This document shows, piece by piece, positions 34,401 through 42,901 of a DNA stretch of 64,000 nucleotides (position 1 is its first letter; each line of letters opens with the position of its first letter). The DNA is from 2-02-FULL-66-14 sp037443705 (GTDB taxonomy: Bacteria > Pseudomonadota > Gammaproteobacteria > Burkholderiales > SG8-39): assembly GCA_037443705.1 (NCBI GenBank), contig JBBINV010000008.1, forward strand, positions 1 through 64,000, written 5' to 3'. The position numbers were made by a program, and so were the translations under genes. The notes below the pieces were generated by a model. That model was given only the letters and a program-made list of their open reading frames with translations. It did no database searches and had not been told where the DNA came from.

Positions 34401-34679
34401 TGGAACAAGCTGGGCGCGGAGGAGGAGGCTGCGGAGATCGCAAGGCGTGCTGCGGCCGATCTTGCGCTCGCCGAGGTTGGGTCGAGGGCGCTTGCCAGGA
34501 TTCGCGCGGCTCTCGCGGTCCGGAATGTGGCGCTCGGGATCTCCGGGAAGCTCGCCGAGGCGCAAACGGCGAGTCGGCGCGCCACGCGGTTGCTCGACGA
34601 GGTGGCAGATCTCAATCGCGAGAAGCTCGAGATCGATGTGCCGCAGGAAGTGCTCGGAATCGCGGGGCTGGCGGCGTAG
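34401..34679 (+). pseudogene. Remnant coding segment without a start codon
   Basis: This frame, open from just after TGA 34392-34394 to TAG 34677-34679, encodes a natural-looking helical sequence (KLGAEEEAAEIARRAAADLA, ALAVRNVALGISGKLAEAQT, LLDEVADLNREKLEIDVPQE) but has no ATG/GTG/TTG near its beginning. The nearest ATG (34400) is in a different frame. It looks like the 3' end of a decayed gene. The product family is not recognised. The following 220 bp hold nothing evident. Confidence 0.45.
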
Positions 34680-34901
34680 CCCGCCAGGCGTCCGTCGGCG
34701 CCGCACGCCGGATGCTCCGGAGAAATCCGGTGCTCGCACGCGGCCGGGGAGAGGCTATGCCATCGGCGCAGAGCGGGTCCACGACAATAGGGTTGCCTGG
34801 CGGTCCGGGCAATTGACGTTCGCGGATTGCCGGATTCTCGTTGCGGGTTGTCTGCTTCTCCCCGCTTTACGGACTTCGCAATGATCGGGCTCTGATCCCG
34901 A

Positions 34902-35168
34902 TCATTTGAATTTGTAGAACTCGCGATTGAGCCAGGCGACGAGGTCGTCGATTTCCTGCTTCGTAGGCTTGGGGTTGTAGTAGTCGCCCCAGCGCTCGGT
35001 CGCTTTCCGGAGCGCGCTCAGCGACTTCACGCGCGCCTTCGGCGGCACGTAGACCTCGGTGCCGTGGCATTGGAGGCACGACTGGTGAAGAGCCGCGCCC
35101 TTCTCGGGGTCGCCGGCGGCGAAGGCGCCCGCCGCGAGCGCCCAGAGCGCAAGGGGGAGCAGCCTCAC
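34902..35168 (-). CDS. Small c-type cytochrome
   Basis: An 88-residue protein with a signal peptide (RLLPLALWALAAGAFAAG) and one haem site, SCLQCHG. EKGAALHQSCLQCHGTEVY and EIDDLVAWLNREFYKF are typical of mono-haem class I cytochromes. It would carry electrons in the periplasm. The distal Met ligand is not obvious. Its start overlaps the preceding gene by 4 nt, so the pair forms an operon. Confidence 0.88.
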   Translation of the reverse strand: MRLLPLALWALAAGAFAAGDPEKGAALHQSCLQCHGTEVYVPPKARVKSLSALRKATERWGDYYNPKPTKQEIDDLVAWLNREFYKFK

Positions 35169-35419
35169 TTCTTGCGGACCACGCCCTGCTCGTCGAGCGT
35201 CACCCCGCGGCTGCGCGCGCGCTCTTGCAGCCGCTCGCGGTGGCGCGCGCGCACCCGGGCGCGCGCGGCGTCGTCTTTTGCGCCCGACACGTCCCTGCGG
35301 TACTGCGCGCGCTCCTTCGGGCTCATGAGCTCGCCGCCGTAGATGTACTCGCGCCTGCCTTCCTGCGCCGCAGCAGGAAGCAGCACGAGCATGACCGCGA
35401 TCAATGCGCTCCGGATCAT
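35165..35419 (-). CDS. Exported small basic protein, unknown
   Basis: An 84-residue product with a signal peptide (MIRSALIAVMLVLLPAAAQ) followed by YIYGGELMSPKERAQYR and a highly charged helix (KDDAARARVRARHRERLQER) ending RGVTLDEQG. Similar short exported proteins occur in other betaproteobacteria without known function. It overlaps the cytochrome gene downstream by 4 nt, suggesting a shared role in a periplasmic process. Confidence 0.7.
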   Translation of the reverse strand: MIRSALIAVMLVLLPAAAQEGRREYIYGGELMSPKERAQYRRDVSGAKDDAARARVRARHRERLQERARSRGVTLDEQGVVRKK

Positions 35420-35464
35420 GACGCGCCGATCATAACCCGCTATCCTTCGCCGTCTGGAGGGGGG

Positions 35465-36772
35465 ATGGCAAGAAAACCGACCACGCCGCAATTTCTTCCG
35501 GTCAACGAGTCCGATCTGAATCCCGGGCACCGGTGGCACCGGCCGCTCCAGGCGCCCGGGATCACGCAGGTCGATTTCGAGGAACGGGTCGACTTCAAGC
35601 GCCTGCACCGCTATCGCCTCGCGCGCACGCGGCAAAGCCTCGCGGCATCGGGCCTGGGTGCGGTGCTCTGTTTTGACCAGCACAACATCCGCTACATCTC
35701 CTCCACGGTGATCGGCGAGTGGGCGCGCGACAAGCTGATCCGGTACTGCCTGCTCAGCGGCACGGGCGAGCCCTGGGTGTGGGATTTCGGCTCGGCGGCG
35801 CGCCACCACAAGCTCTACTGCCCGTGGCTGCGCGAGGACCACGTGCGCGCGGGCAATCCCGGCATGCGCGGCGCGATCGGGCCGAAGGTGGGGCTGTTCG
35901 AGGCGGCGGCGAGGGAGATCCGCGACATCCTCCGGAAGGAGGGCGTCGCGGGGATGCCGCTCGGCGTGGACGTGTGCGAGCCGCCGATGCTTTTCGCGCT
36001 GCAGGAGCAGGGCATCGAGGTGCGCGACGGCCAGCAGGCGATGCTCTTCGCGCGCGAGGTGAAGAGCCACGACGAGATCACCCTGCTCAACACCGCCTCC
36101 GCGATGGTAGACGGCGTCTACCAGGACATCGCGGCGGATCTGAAGCCCGGCGTGAAGGAAAGCCAGATCGTCGCGCTCGCCACGAAGCGCCTCTACGAGA
36201 TGGGCTCGGACTGCGTGGAGGCGATCAACGCGATCGCGGGCGAGCGCTGCAGCCCGCACCCGCACAACTTCACCGATCGGCTCATCCGCCCCGGGGACCA
36301 GGCGTACTTCGACATCATCCATTCCTTCATGGGCTACCGCACCTGCTACTACCGCACGTTCTCGGTCGGGAGAGCGACGCCGGCGCAGAAGGACGCCTAC
36401 AAGCGCGCGCGCCAGTGGATGGACGACGCGATCGGGATGCTCAAGCCCGGCGTCACGACCGACAAGGTGGCGAAGATGTTCCCGCGATCGACCGAGATCG
36501 GTTTCGAGACCGAGATGGCCGCGTTCGGGCTCAACTTCTGCCACGGCCTGGGGCTCGGGCTGCACGAGCGGCCGCTGATTTCCCGCCTCAATTCGTTCAT
36601 CGAGCCGTACGAGCTCAAGGCCGGCATGGTGTTCGCGGTCGAGACCTTCTGCCCGGCGAAGGACGGCGTTTCCGCGGCGCGCATCGAGGAAGAAGTCGTG
36701 CTCACGCCCGGGGGCGCGAAGGTCATCACCCTCTATCCCGCGCAGACGCTTCCGGTCGCCAATGCGTATTGA
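35465..36772 (+). CDS. M24 family metallopeptidase-like protein with a substituted metal ligand
   Basis: A 435-residue creatinase/aminopeptidase-fold protein, of the kind often labelled Xaa-Pro peptidase or DddP-like. The pita-bread ligands are Asp283 (YFDIIH), His in NFCHGLGLGLHE, Glu in FAVETF and Glu in RIEEEVVL. Where the second Asp should be (GYxxD) the sequence is GYRTC, with Cys294. GGAGGGGG precedes the ATG. It overlaps the dehydrogenase gene by 11 nt; a Bug receptor follows, suggesting an uptake-and-catabolism operon for a small carboxylated substrate. Confidence 0.85.
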   Translation: MARKPTTPQFLPVNESDLNPGHRWHRPLQAPGITQVDFEERVDFKRLHRYRLARTRQSLAASGLGAVLCFDQHNIRYISSTVIGEWARDKLIRYCLLSGTGEPWVWDFGSAARHHKLYCPWLREDHVRAGNPGMRGAIGPKVGLFEAAAREIRDILRKEGVAGMPLGVDVCEPPMLFALQEQGIEVRDGQQAMLFAREVKSHDEITLLNTASAMVDGVYQDIAADLKPGVKESQIVALATKRLYEMGSDCVEAINAIAGERCSPHPHNFTDRLIRPGDQAYFDIIHSFMGYRTCYYRTFSVGRATPAQKDAYKRARQWMDDAIGMLKPGVTTDKVAKMFPRSTEIGFETEMAAFGLNFCHGLGLGLHERPLISRLNSFIEPYELKAGMVFAVETFCPAKDGVSAARIEEEVVLTPGGAKVITLYPAQTLPVANAY

Positions 36773-37679
36773 AAGAACCATCGGCTGGATCGGGACCGGC
36801 CGCATGGGCTTCGAGATGGCCGCGCGCCTCGCCAGGGGTGGCGCGGACGTGCTCGCCTGGAACCGCACGCGCGCCAAGGCCGGGCCGCTGGAGAAGTACG
36901 GCGCGAAAATCGCCGCCGATCTCTCCGAGCTTGCGGCGCGGGACATCGTCTTTTGCATGGTCTCGGCCTGGGAGGACGTGAAGGAGGTGGTCGGGAAGCT
37001 GCTGGCGACGCCGGGCCCGGTACCGAAGATGCTGATCGAGTGCTCCTCGATTTCGCTCGAGGGTTCTTCGCAGCTGAGAGAAACGCTTGCGGCGCGAGGC
37101 ATTGAGTATCTTGCGGCCCCGGTTTCGGGCAACGCGAAGGTGATCAAGGCGGGCAGGCTCTCGTTCGTGTGCTCCGGGCCGAAGCGGGCGTTCGAAGACG
37201 CGAAGCCCTACCTGGACCTCATCGGAAATGGCGCGAGCTACGTCGGCGAGGGCGAGCTCTCCAGGATCGTGAAGATCTGCCACAACGTGTTCCTGGGCGT
37301 CGTCACGCAGTCGCTCGCCGAGGTAACGGTGCTCGCCGAGAAGGCGGGCGTGCCGCGCCACGCGTTTCTGGATTTCATGAACCAGAGCGTGATGGGCTCG
37401 ACCTTCACGCGCTACAAGACGCCCGCGTTCGTGAACCTCGACTTCAAGGTGACGTTCACGCCGGCGCTGCTCAGGAAGGACATGGACCTGGGGCTGGACG
37501 CGGGGCGGCGCTTCGAGGTGCCGATGCCGCTCGCGTCGGCGACGCGCGACCTCGTCCAGCAGATGATCGGGCGCGGCTGGACCGAGCAGGATTTCGCTGC
37601 GCTGCTCCTGCAGCAGGCACAGGCGTCCGGGATCGACCTCAAACCCGAAAACGTGGAGGTAGGAGATGGCCTTTCTTAA
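36762..37679 (+). CDS. 3-hydroxyisobutyrate dehydrogenase family oxidoreductase
   Basis: A 305-residue beta-hydroxyacid dehydrogenase: Rossmann motif IGWIGTGRMGFEMAARL, the substrate loop EYLAAPVSGNAKVIKAG, and the catalytic Lys in SRIVKICHNVF. Enzymes of this family oxidise 3-hydroxyisobutyrate, tartronate semialdehyde or similar with NAD(P). It overlaps both neighbours (11 nt with the M24 gene, 14 nt with the Bug receptor), so all three are coupled. The substrate is unknown. Confidence 0.93.
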   Translation: MRIERTIGWIGTGRMGFEMAARLARGGADVLAWNRTRAKAGPLEKYGAKIAADLSELAARDIVFCMVSAWEDVKEVVGKLLATPGPVPKMLIECSSISLEGSSQLRETLAARGIEYLAAPVSGNAKVIKAGRLSFVCSGPKRAFEDAKPYLDLIGNGASYVGEGELSRIVKICHNVFLGVVTQSLAEVTVLAEKAGVPRHAFLDFMNQSVMGSTFTRYKTPAFVNLDFKVTFTPALLRKDMDLGLDAGRRFEVPMPLASATRDLVQQMIGRGWTEQDFAALLLQQAQASGIDLKPENVEVGDGLS

Positions 37680-38628
37680 GTGGTTGGCATGGGGAATCGC
37701 GATTTTGTTCTCGACGGGGGCGTATTCGCAGGGCTTCCCCAACAAGCCCGTTCGCCTCGTCATCGCGTTCACGCCCGGCAGCTCGACCGACATCATCGGG
37801 CGCGCGGTGGCGGCGAAGCTCCAGGAGATGTGGGGCCAGCCCGTGGTGCCGGAGAACCGTGTCGGCGCCGGCGGCTCGGTCGGCTCGGCGGTGGTGGTGA
37901 AGTCCGCTCCCGACGGCTACACGCTGCTCGCCAACTCTTCGGCGCACGTGGCCAATCCCGGCATCTACGCGAGCCTGCCCTACGACACGCTCAAGGACTT
38001 CACGAACCTCGCGCTCCTGGGGGGCGGGCCGAACGTGCTGATGGTGGGTTCCGGCAGCGGCTGGAAGTCGCTCAAGGATCTGGTCGCCGCCGCCAAGGCG
38101 AGCCCCGGGAGGCTCGATTTCTCCTCGGCGGGCGTGGGCAGCGGCACGCACTTCAACCTGGAGAAGCTCAAGATCGCCACGGGGATCGACGTGGCGCACG
38201 TGCCCTACAAGGGAACGCCCGAGGCGATCCAGGACACGATCGCGGGCCGCGTGTGCTGCTACTGGGCGCCGCTCAACGCGGCGCTGCCGCACGTCGCCGG
38301 CGGCAAGGCGGTCGCGCTCGCGGTGTCCTCCGCGAAGCGCTCGGCGCTGTTGCCGGACGTTCCCACCGTCGCCGAGCAGGGCTATCCCGGCTTCGACTAC
38401 ACGCTCTGGGTGGGCCTGTGGGGCCCGGCCGGAATGGCGCCCGATCTCGCCGCGAAGATCAACAAGGACGTGAACGCGGCGCTTGCGAGCCCGGACCTGC
38501 GCGGCCGGCTCATGAAGCTCGGCACCGAGCCCGGGAGCCTGTCGCTTGCCGGGTTCTCCGAGTTCGTGAAGAAGGAAGTCGAGGATACGCAGCGCATTCT
38601 GAAAGCGGCCGGCATCAAGCCGCAGTAG
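37666..38628 (+). CDS. Bug/TctC-family periplasmic substrate-binding protein
   Basis: A 320-residue receptor with a signal peptide (LAWGIAILFSTGAYSQG), then FPNKPVRLVIAFTPGSSTDI, ENRVGAGGSVGSAVVVKSAPDGYTLL and VAHVPYKGTPEAIQD, hallmarks of the Bug family. These proteins bind carboxylates for tripartite tricarboxylate transporters, and are hugely expanded in Burkholderiales, often without linked membrane genes, as here. The overlap with the dehydrogenase gene ties binding to metabolism of the same ligand. Confidence 0.95.
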   Translation: MAFLKWLAWGIAILFSTGAYSQGFPNKPVRLVIAFTPGSSTDIIGRAVAAKLQEMWGQPVVPENRVGAGGSVGSAVVVKSAPDGYTLLANSSAHVANPGIYASLPYDTLKDFTNLALLGGGPNVLMVGSGSGWKSLKDLVAAAKASPGRLDFSSAGVGSGTHFNLEKLKIATGIDVAHVPYKGTPEAIQDTIAGRVCCYWAPLNAALPHVAGGKAVALAVSSAKRSALLPDVPTVAEQGYPGFDYTLWVGLWGPAGMAPDLAAKINKDVNAALASPDLRGRLMKLGTEPGSLSLAGFSEFVKKEVEDTQRILKAAGIKPQ

Positions 38629-38647
38629 CCCCTCGGTCAGACGGGAC

Positions 38648-40639
38648 TCACTCCGAGGCCGGTACCCGACCGAGGTCGGCACGCCAGGCCGCGGCGCTGC
38701 CGTCGGAGGGCGCGCGCCAGTCCCCGCGCGGCGACAGCGACCCGCCCGATCCCACCTTGGGGCCGTTGGGGAGCGTGCTGCGCTTGAACTGGCTGGTCTG
38801 AAAGAACCGCTCGAGAAACACGCCGAGCCACTTCCGGATCTCGGCGAGCGAGTACTTGTCCTTCCAGGCGCTCCAGGCGAGGAACGCGACCTTCGACGGC
38901 GCGTAGCCGAAGCGAAGCAGATAGTAGAGATGGAAGTCCTGCAGCTCGTAGGGGCCGATCACGTCCTCGGTGCGCTGATCGGGCTTCAACTCGGGCGAGA
39001 TGTCGGTCGCGAGCACGCGCGCGAGCGCTCTTCCGACCTCGGGGCTGAACTCGCCCGAGTCCTTCACCCACCCGATGAGATACTGGATCAGGGTCTTCGG
39101 GACGCTCACGTTGACGTTGTAGTGCGACATATGGTCTCCAACGCCATAGGTGCACCAGCCCAGCGCCAGCTCGGAGAGGTCGCCCGTGCCGATCACGAGC
39201 GCGCCGTGATGGTTGGCCAGGCGAAACAGGTGGCTCGTGCGCTCCCCGGCCTGGACGTTCTCGAACGCGATGTCGTAGACCTTGCGCCCGCGCGCGTAGG
39301 GGTGGCGCAGGTCCTTCAGCATCTGCAGGCACGAGGGCCGGATGTCGATCTCCTCGGCGGTGACCCCCACGGTGCGCATCAGCTGCCAGGCGGTGGAGCG
39401 CGTTCGCGTGCTGGTAGCGAACCCCGGCATGGTGTAGGCAAGGATGTTGCGGCGGGGCAGTCCCGACTCGTCCATCGCGCGCGCGCATACGAGCAGCGCC
39501 TGCGTGGAATCGAGTCCGCCCGAAATTCCGATCACGAGCTTCTTCGTGCCGGTGGCGCGCATCCGCGTGGCGAGCCCCTGCACCTGGATGCGATAGACCT
39601 CCTCGCAGCGCGCGTCGCGCGTGGCGGGGTCTGAAGGCACGTACGGCAGGCGCGCGAGGGCGCGCCCGAGCGGCAGCCGCCCGCGCGGCAGCGGGAGCGA
39701 GAACTCCACCGTCCGGAACGCCGCGACCTCGCCGGCGTGGCGGCGTGCCGACTGCGCGAACGAGCCCTGGCGCATGCGGTCGGCGACGAGCCGGTCGAGG
39801 TCCACGTCCGCGCAGGTGAGCTGCGGCGCATCCGAGAAGCGCCGCGACTCCGCGAGCAGCGTGCCGTTCTCGTAGATCATGGCATGGCCGTCCCAGGCGA
39901 GGTCGGTGGTCGATTCGCCCGCGCCGGCGGCGCTGTAGAGGTAAGCCGCGATGCAGCGCGCCGACTGGTTCGAGGCGAGCTCACGCCGGTACTGGGACTT
40001 GCCGACCACCACGTTCGAGGCCGAGAGGTTGGCGAGCACGGTGGCGCCGGCGAGCGCGGCGAACGAGGAGGGCGGCGCGGGCACCCACAGGTCCTCGCAG
40101 ATCTCGGCGTGGAGCGACAGGCGCGGCTCCTCGGCATGGCGGAACACGAGGTTCGCGCCGAACGGCGCCTTCTGGCCGGCGAGCGCGATCTCCGCGCGCG
40201 GGACGGCGTCGCCGCGGGCGAAATAGCGCTGCTCGTAGAACTCGCGGTAGTTGGGCAGATAGGTCTTTGGCGCGACACCGATGAGCCGCCCGCGGCAGAT
40301 GAGCGCGGCGCAGTTGTAGAGCCGCCCCTCCACCGGCACCGGCAGCCCTACGAGCGCGGCGAGCGGGAGCTTGCGGCTGCGCTCGACGAGCCACGCGAGC
40401 GCGGCTTGCGTCGCATCGAGCAGCGCCTGCTGGTGAAAGAGATCGTCGCAGGTGTAGGCCGAGAGCCCGAGTTCCGGGAACACGCACACGAGCGCGCGCC
40501 GGCGCGCCGCCTCGCGCATCAGCTCGAGCGTCGCTCGGGCGTTGAATCCGGGATCTCCGACGCGCACCGCGGGCGTCGCCACCGCGAGGCGCACGAAGCC
40601 GTGGCGGTAGAGGTTGAAGAACTCGTCGCGCGCCGTCAT
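38648..40639 (-). CDS. nadE: Glutamine-dependent NAD+ synthase
   Basis: A 663-residue two-domain enzyme. The N-terminal nitrilase-type glutaminase has Glu in VFPELGLSAY, Lys in APKTYLPN and Cys in HAEICEDLW. The C-terminal synthetase has the ATP-binding SGGLDST and TGDLSELALGWCTYG. It amidates nicotinic acid adenine dinucleotide to NAD+. The length fits the long bacterial form. It is monocistronic, convergent with the Bug gene. Confidence 0.95.
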   Translation of the reverse strand: MTARDEFFNLYRHGFVRLAVATPAVRVGDPGFNARATLELMREAARRRALVCVFPELGLSAYTCDDLFHQQALLDATQAALAWLVERSRKLPLAALVGLPVPVEGRLYNCAALICRGRLIGVAPKTYLPNYREFYEQRYFARGDAVPRAEIALAGQKAPFGANLVFRHAEEPRLSLHAEICEDLWVPAPPSSFAALAGATVLANLSASNVVVGKSQYRRELASNQSARCIAAYLYSAAGAGESTTDLAWDGHAMIYENGTLLAESRRFSDAPQLTCADVDLDRLVADRMRQGSFAQSARRHAGEVAAFRTVEFSLPLPRGRLPLGRALARLPYVPSDPATRDARCEEVYRIQVQGLATRMRATGTKKLVIGISGGLDSTQALLVCARAMDESGLPRRNILAYTMPGFATSTRTRSTAWQLMRTVGVTAEEIDIRPSCLQMLKDLRHPYARGRKVYDIAFENVQAGERTSHLFRLANHHGALVIGTGDLSELALGWCTYGVGDHMSHYNVNVSVPKTLIQYLIGWVKDSGEFSPEVGRALARVLATDISPELKPDQRTEDVIGPYELQDFHLYYLLRFGYAPSKVAFLAWSAWKDKYSLAEIRKWLGVFLERFFQTSQFKRSTLPNGPKVGSGGSLSPRGDWRAPSDGSAAAWRADLGRVPASE

Positions 40640-40683
40640 GGAGCGCCATTTTACGCCACGCGGACTATGGTATCCTGAACCAT

Positions 40684-40923
40684 ATGTTCGAGGAGCGGGT
40701 GGTGCTCGAAGGCGGAAACGCGATGGAGTTGCGGTTCTCCTCGTCTTCGGACTATGCGCTTCGATGGCTTGGCCGTGCCGGGCCGGTCATCGAATACTTC
40801 AGCCGCGGCAGGGGCCATCGGCGCCGGGCCGGCGGCCGCGAGGAGGCCTACGAGTTCAGGTCGGTGGAGCAGCTCCGCTACGATTTCGAGCGCGATGCCG
40901 AGGACGCTCAACGTCAGGGTTAG
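40684..40923 (+). CDS. TumE-like toxin (DUF6516)
   Basis: A 79-residue protein. MFEERVVLEGGNAMELRF, then VIEYFSRGRGHRRRAGGREE and AYEFRSVEQLRYDFERDAE follow the TumE pattern (ERIVL...EM, then GKGDHRH...EEPYxFxSVExLxxDF). It is shorter than most members, and the DHRH motif is altered to GHRRR. The ATG is 7 nt after TATCCT with no Shine-Dalgarno. It overlaps the HTH partner by 29 nt. Confidence 0.68.
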   Translation: MFEERVVLEGGNAMELRFSSSSDYALRWLGRAGPVIEYFSRGRGHRRRAGGREEAYEFRSVEQLRYDFERDAEDAQRQG

Positions 40924-41251
40924 CGCCGCGGCCGACGCGCTCGACCGCTTCGAGGCCGCCTGGCACCTCGCGCAGGGACGAAAGGCTCCGCCGCCGCTCG
41001 CCGTGCTCTCCTTCGAGAGCCTGCCTTCGCTGCTGAAGGTCCTCACGCCCGCCCGTTGGGCGTTGCTCCAGCACCTCGGGAAGGCCGGGCCCGCATCCGT
41101 CTATGGCCTCGCGAAAGCCCTGGGGCGCGACTACAAGAACGTGCACACCGACGTCGCGCGGCTGGCGCAGCTCGGCCTCGTGGAAAAGACCGCGGACGGC
41201 CGGGTAGGCGTGCCCTGGGACGCGGTGCGCGCCGAGCTGCGGCTCGGCTAG
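40895..41251 (+). CDS. TumA-like HTH antitoxin (COG4190)
   Basis: A 118-residue winged-helix protein: TLNVRVSAAADALDRFEAAW, then LTPARWALLQHLGKAGPASV, YGLAKALGRDYKNVHTDVAR and LAQLGLVEKTADGRVGVPWD. This matches the COG4190 antitoxins that accompany TumE toxins. ATG 40895 lies within the toxin gene. The stop TAG overlaps the stop of the convergent methyltransferase gene (41248-41251). Confidence 0.82.
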   Translation: MPRTLNVRVSAAADALDRFEAAWHLAQGRKAPPPLAVLSFESLPSLLKVLTPARWALLQHLGKAGPASVYGLAKALGRDYKNVHTDVARLAQLGLVEKTADGRVGVPWDAVRAELRLG

Positions 41252-41892
41252 TCCGGCGCGAACACCAGGAAGTACTGGTGCGGCAGGAACCCGTGCTCCT
41301 CGGCCAGGCGGTAGCCGGCGCGCGCCATCTCGGACTTCACCGTTTCCGGGGCGATGCGCGCGCGGCGCGGCGGCCCGGTGGGCGAATCGAGCGTGAAGTC
41401 GACGATCGCGACGCGCCCGCCCGGGCGAAGCTGCTTCCTGAGGGCTTCGAAGTAGGCGGGGCGGCGCGCGATGTGATGGTAGGTGTCGACGAGCAGGACG
41501 ACGTCGACCGGGTCCGGAAGATTGGGGCTCTCGGGGGCGGCCTGCACGGAGCGCAGGTTCGGCAATCCTTCCCTTGCGGCGCGTTCGTTCAGGAACTTCA
41601 CCATGCCGGGCTCGAGGTCGGCCCCGTAGACCCGGCCCTTGGGCACCGCGCGCGCCAGGCGCACCGCGAAGTATCCGGTGCCCGAGCCGATATCGGCGAC
41701 CGCCGCTTCGGGCCCGAGCCTGAGCGTGCGGATCACCTCGTCGGGCTTCTGCCAGCCATCGCGCGCCGGGTCGTCGAAAACCTGCGACCAGCGCTCGGCG
41801 TTCTGGAAACGCTGGTGGTGGGGCTGATCGCCTTGTTGCGCCTGCCCCGCGACGGCGAAAAGCACCCCGAGCAGAAGACCGGTGACCCTCAC
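41248..41892 (-). CDS. SAM-dependent methyltransferase with signal peptide
   Basis: A 214-residue class I methyltransferase: VADIGSGTGYFAVRLARAVP (motif I), GRVYGADLEPGMVKFLN, PDPVDVVLLVDTYHHI and LRPGGRVAIVDFTLDSP. Before it stands VRVTGLLLGVLFAVAGQAQQ, a convincing signal peptide, so the enzyme appears exported, although SAM is cytoplasmic. The GTG start overlaps the corA stop (GTGA), which anchors translation there. Similar exported-looking methyltransferases exist, of unknown substrate. Confidence 0.85.
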   Translation of the reverse strand: MRVTGLLLGVLFAVAGQAQQGDQPHHQRFQNAERWSQVFDDPARDGWQKPDEVIRTLRLGPEAAVADIGSGTGYFAVRLARAVPKGRVYGADLEPGMVKFLNERAAREGLPNLRSVQAAPESPNLPDPVDVVLLVDTYHHIARRPAYFEALRKQLRPGGRVAIVDFTLDSPTGPPRRARIAPETVKSEMARAGYRLAEEHGFLPHQYFLVFAPD

Positions 41893-42854
41893 AACCACCC
41901 CGCCTTCCGGAAGCGGTAGAACAGGTATGCGTCGATTGCGGCCATCAGGCCTATCGCGAACGGGTAGCCGAGCGTCCATTTGAGCTCCGGAATGTTCTCG
42001 AAGTTCATGCCGTACACGCCTGCCACCATGGTCGGCACGGCGACGAGGGCGGCATAGGCGGCGAGGCGCTTGGTGACTTCGGTCTCGCCGATCGTGATCA
42101 TGGCGAGATTGACCTGGATCGCGGTCGTCACCGTGTCGCGCTGCGAGTCGATCGACTGGTTGAGCCGCACCAGGTGGTCGTAGACGTCGCGGAAATACTC
42201 GCCCAGGCCCGTGCAGACGGGCGGCACGCGCCCGCCGGTGAGCTTCGAAACCGCCTCGAGGAGCGGCCCGGTCGCGTGCTTGAGCGTCATCAGCTTGTGT
42301 TTGACGTAGTACATCGCCTCGATGTTGGCGCGCGGCGATTTTCCCTCGAAGATCCGCTCCTCGAGCGCCTCGAGCTCGAGCTCCACCGCGTCGAGCACCG
42401 GGAAATAGCGGTCGACCACCGCGTCCATCAGCGCGTAGAGCACGAACCCCGAGCCGTGCCGAAGCAGCTCGGGCTCGCGCTCGCAGCGCGCGCGCACGTC
42501 CCTGAAGCCGCGCTCGGTGCGCGTGCGTACCGACATCACGTAGTTGGGGCCGACGAAGACCGCGATCTCGCCGATGTGCGGCTCGTCCGCTCCCGGCTCC
42601 ACGGTGTGCAGCACCACGAAGAGCCCGTCGCCGTACTCCTCGATCTTGGGGCGCTGGTGGCCGTGGCGCGCGTCCTCCACCGCGAGCGGGTGCAGGTCGA
42701 ACTCGGCCTGCATCTCGGCGAGCTCGGCCTCCGTGGGGTTCGCGAGCGCCACCCAGACGAAGCAGTCGGGCCGCCCGACGTAGCTCTTGATCTCGCGCCG
42801 GTCGATGTCGGCGAGCTTGCGGCCTTCCTGGTAGGCCACGCAGTTTACGAGCAT
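41889..42854 (-). CDS. corA: Magnesium/cobalt transporter CorA
   Basis: A 321-residue CorA: a large cytoplasmic funnel (HPLAVEDARHGHQRPKIEEYGDG), a long stalk helix, and two C-terminal membrane helices with the YGMNF signature between them (VAGVYGMNFENIPELKW). It forms pentameric Mg2+ channels. MLVNCVAYQEGRKLADI at 42854 fits the betaproteobacterial N-terminus; a GTG at 42872 is also in frame. TAGCAT 8 nt upstream of 42854 suggests a leaderless start. It is coupled to the methyltransferase gene downstream. Confidence 0.94.
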   Translation of the reverse strand: MLVNCVAYQEGRKLADIDRREIKSYVGRPDCFVWVALANPTEAELAEMQAEFDLHPLAVEDARHGHQRPKIEEYGDGLFVVLHTVEPGADEPHIGEIAVFVGPNYVMSVRTRTERGFRDVRARCEREPELLRHGSGFVLYALMDAVVDRYFPVLDAVELELEALEERIFEGKSPRANIEAMYYVKHKLMTLKHATGPLLEAVSKLTGGRVPPVCTGLGEYFRDVYDHLVRLNQSIDSQRDTVTTAIQVNLAMITIGETEVTKRLAAYAALVAVPTMVAGVYGMNFENIPELKWTLGYPFAIGLMAAIDAYLFYRFRKAGWL

Positions 42855-42901
42855 GGGGTCGAATGCTAGCACTGTAAAATGCGCTCTTTCCGGAGAACGC
42901 C

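Noticed and set aside
34324..34884. 186-codon plus-strand frame after the XRE remnant
   Set aside because: The translation is Arg/Ser-rich noise; the natural-looking frame in this region is the one at 34401-34679.
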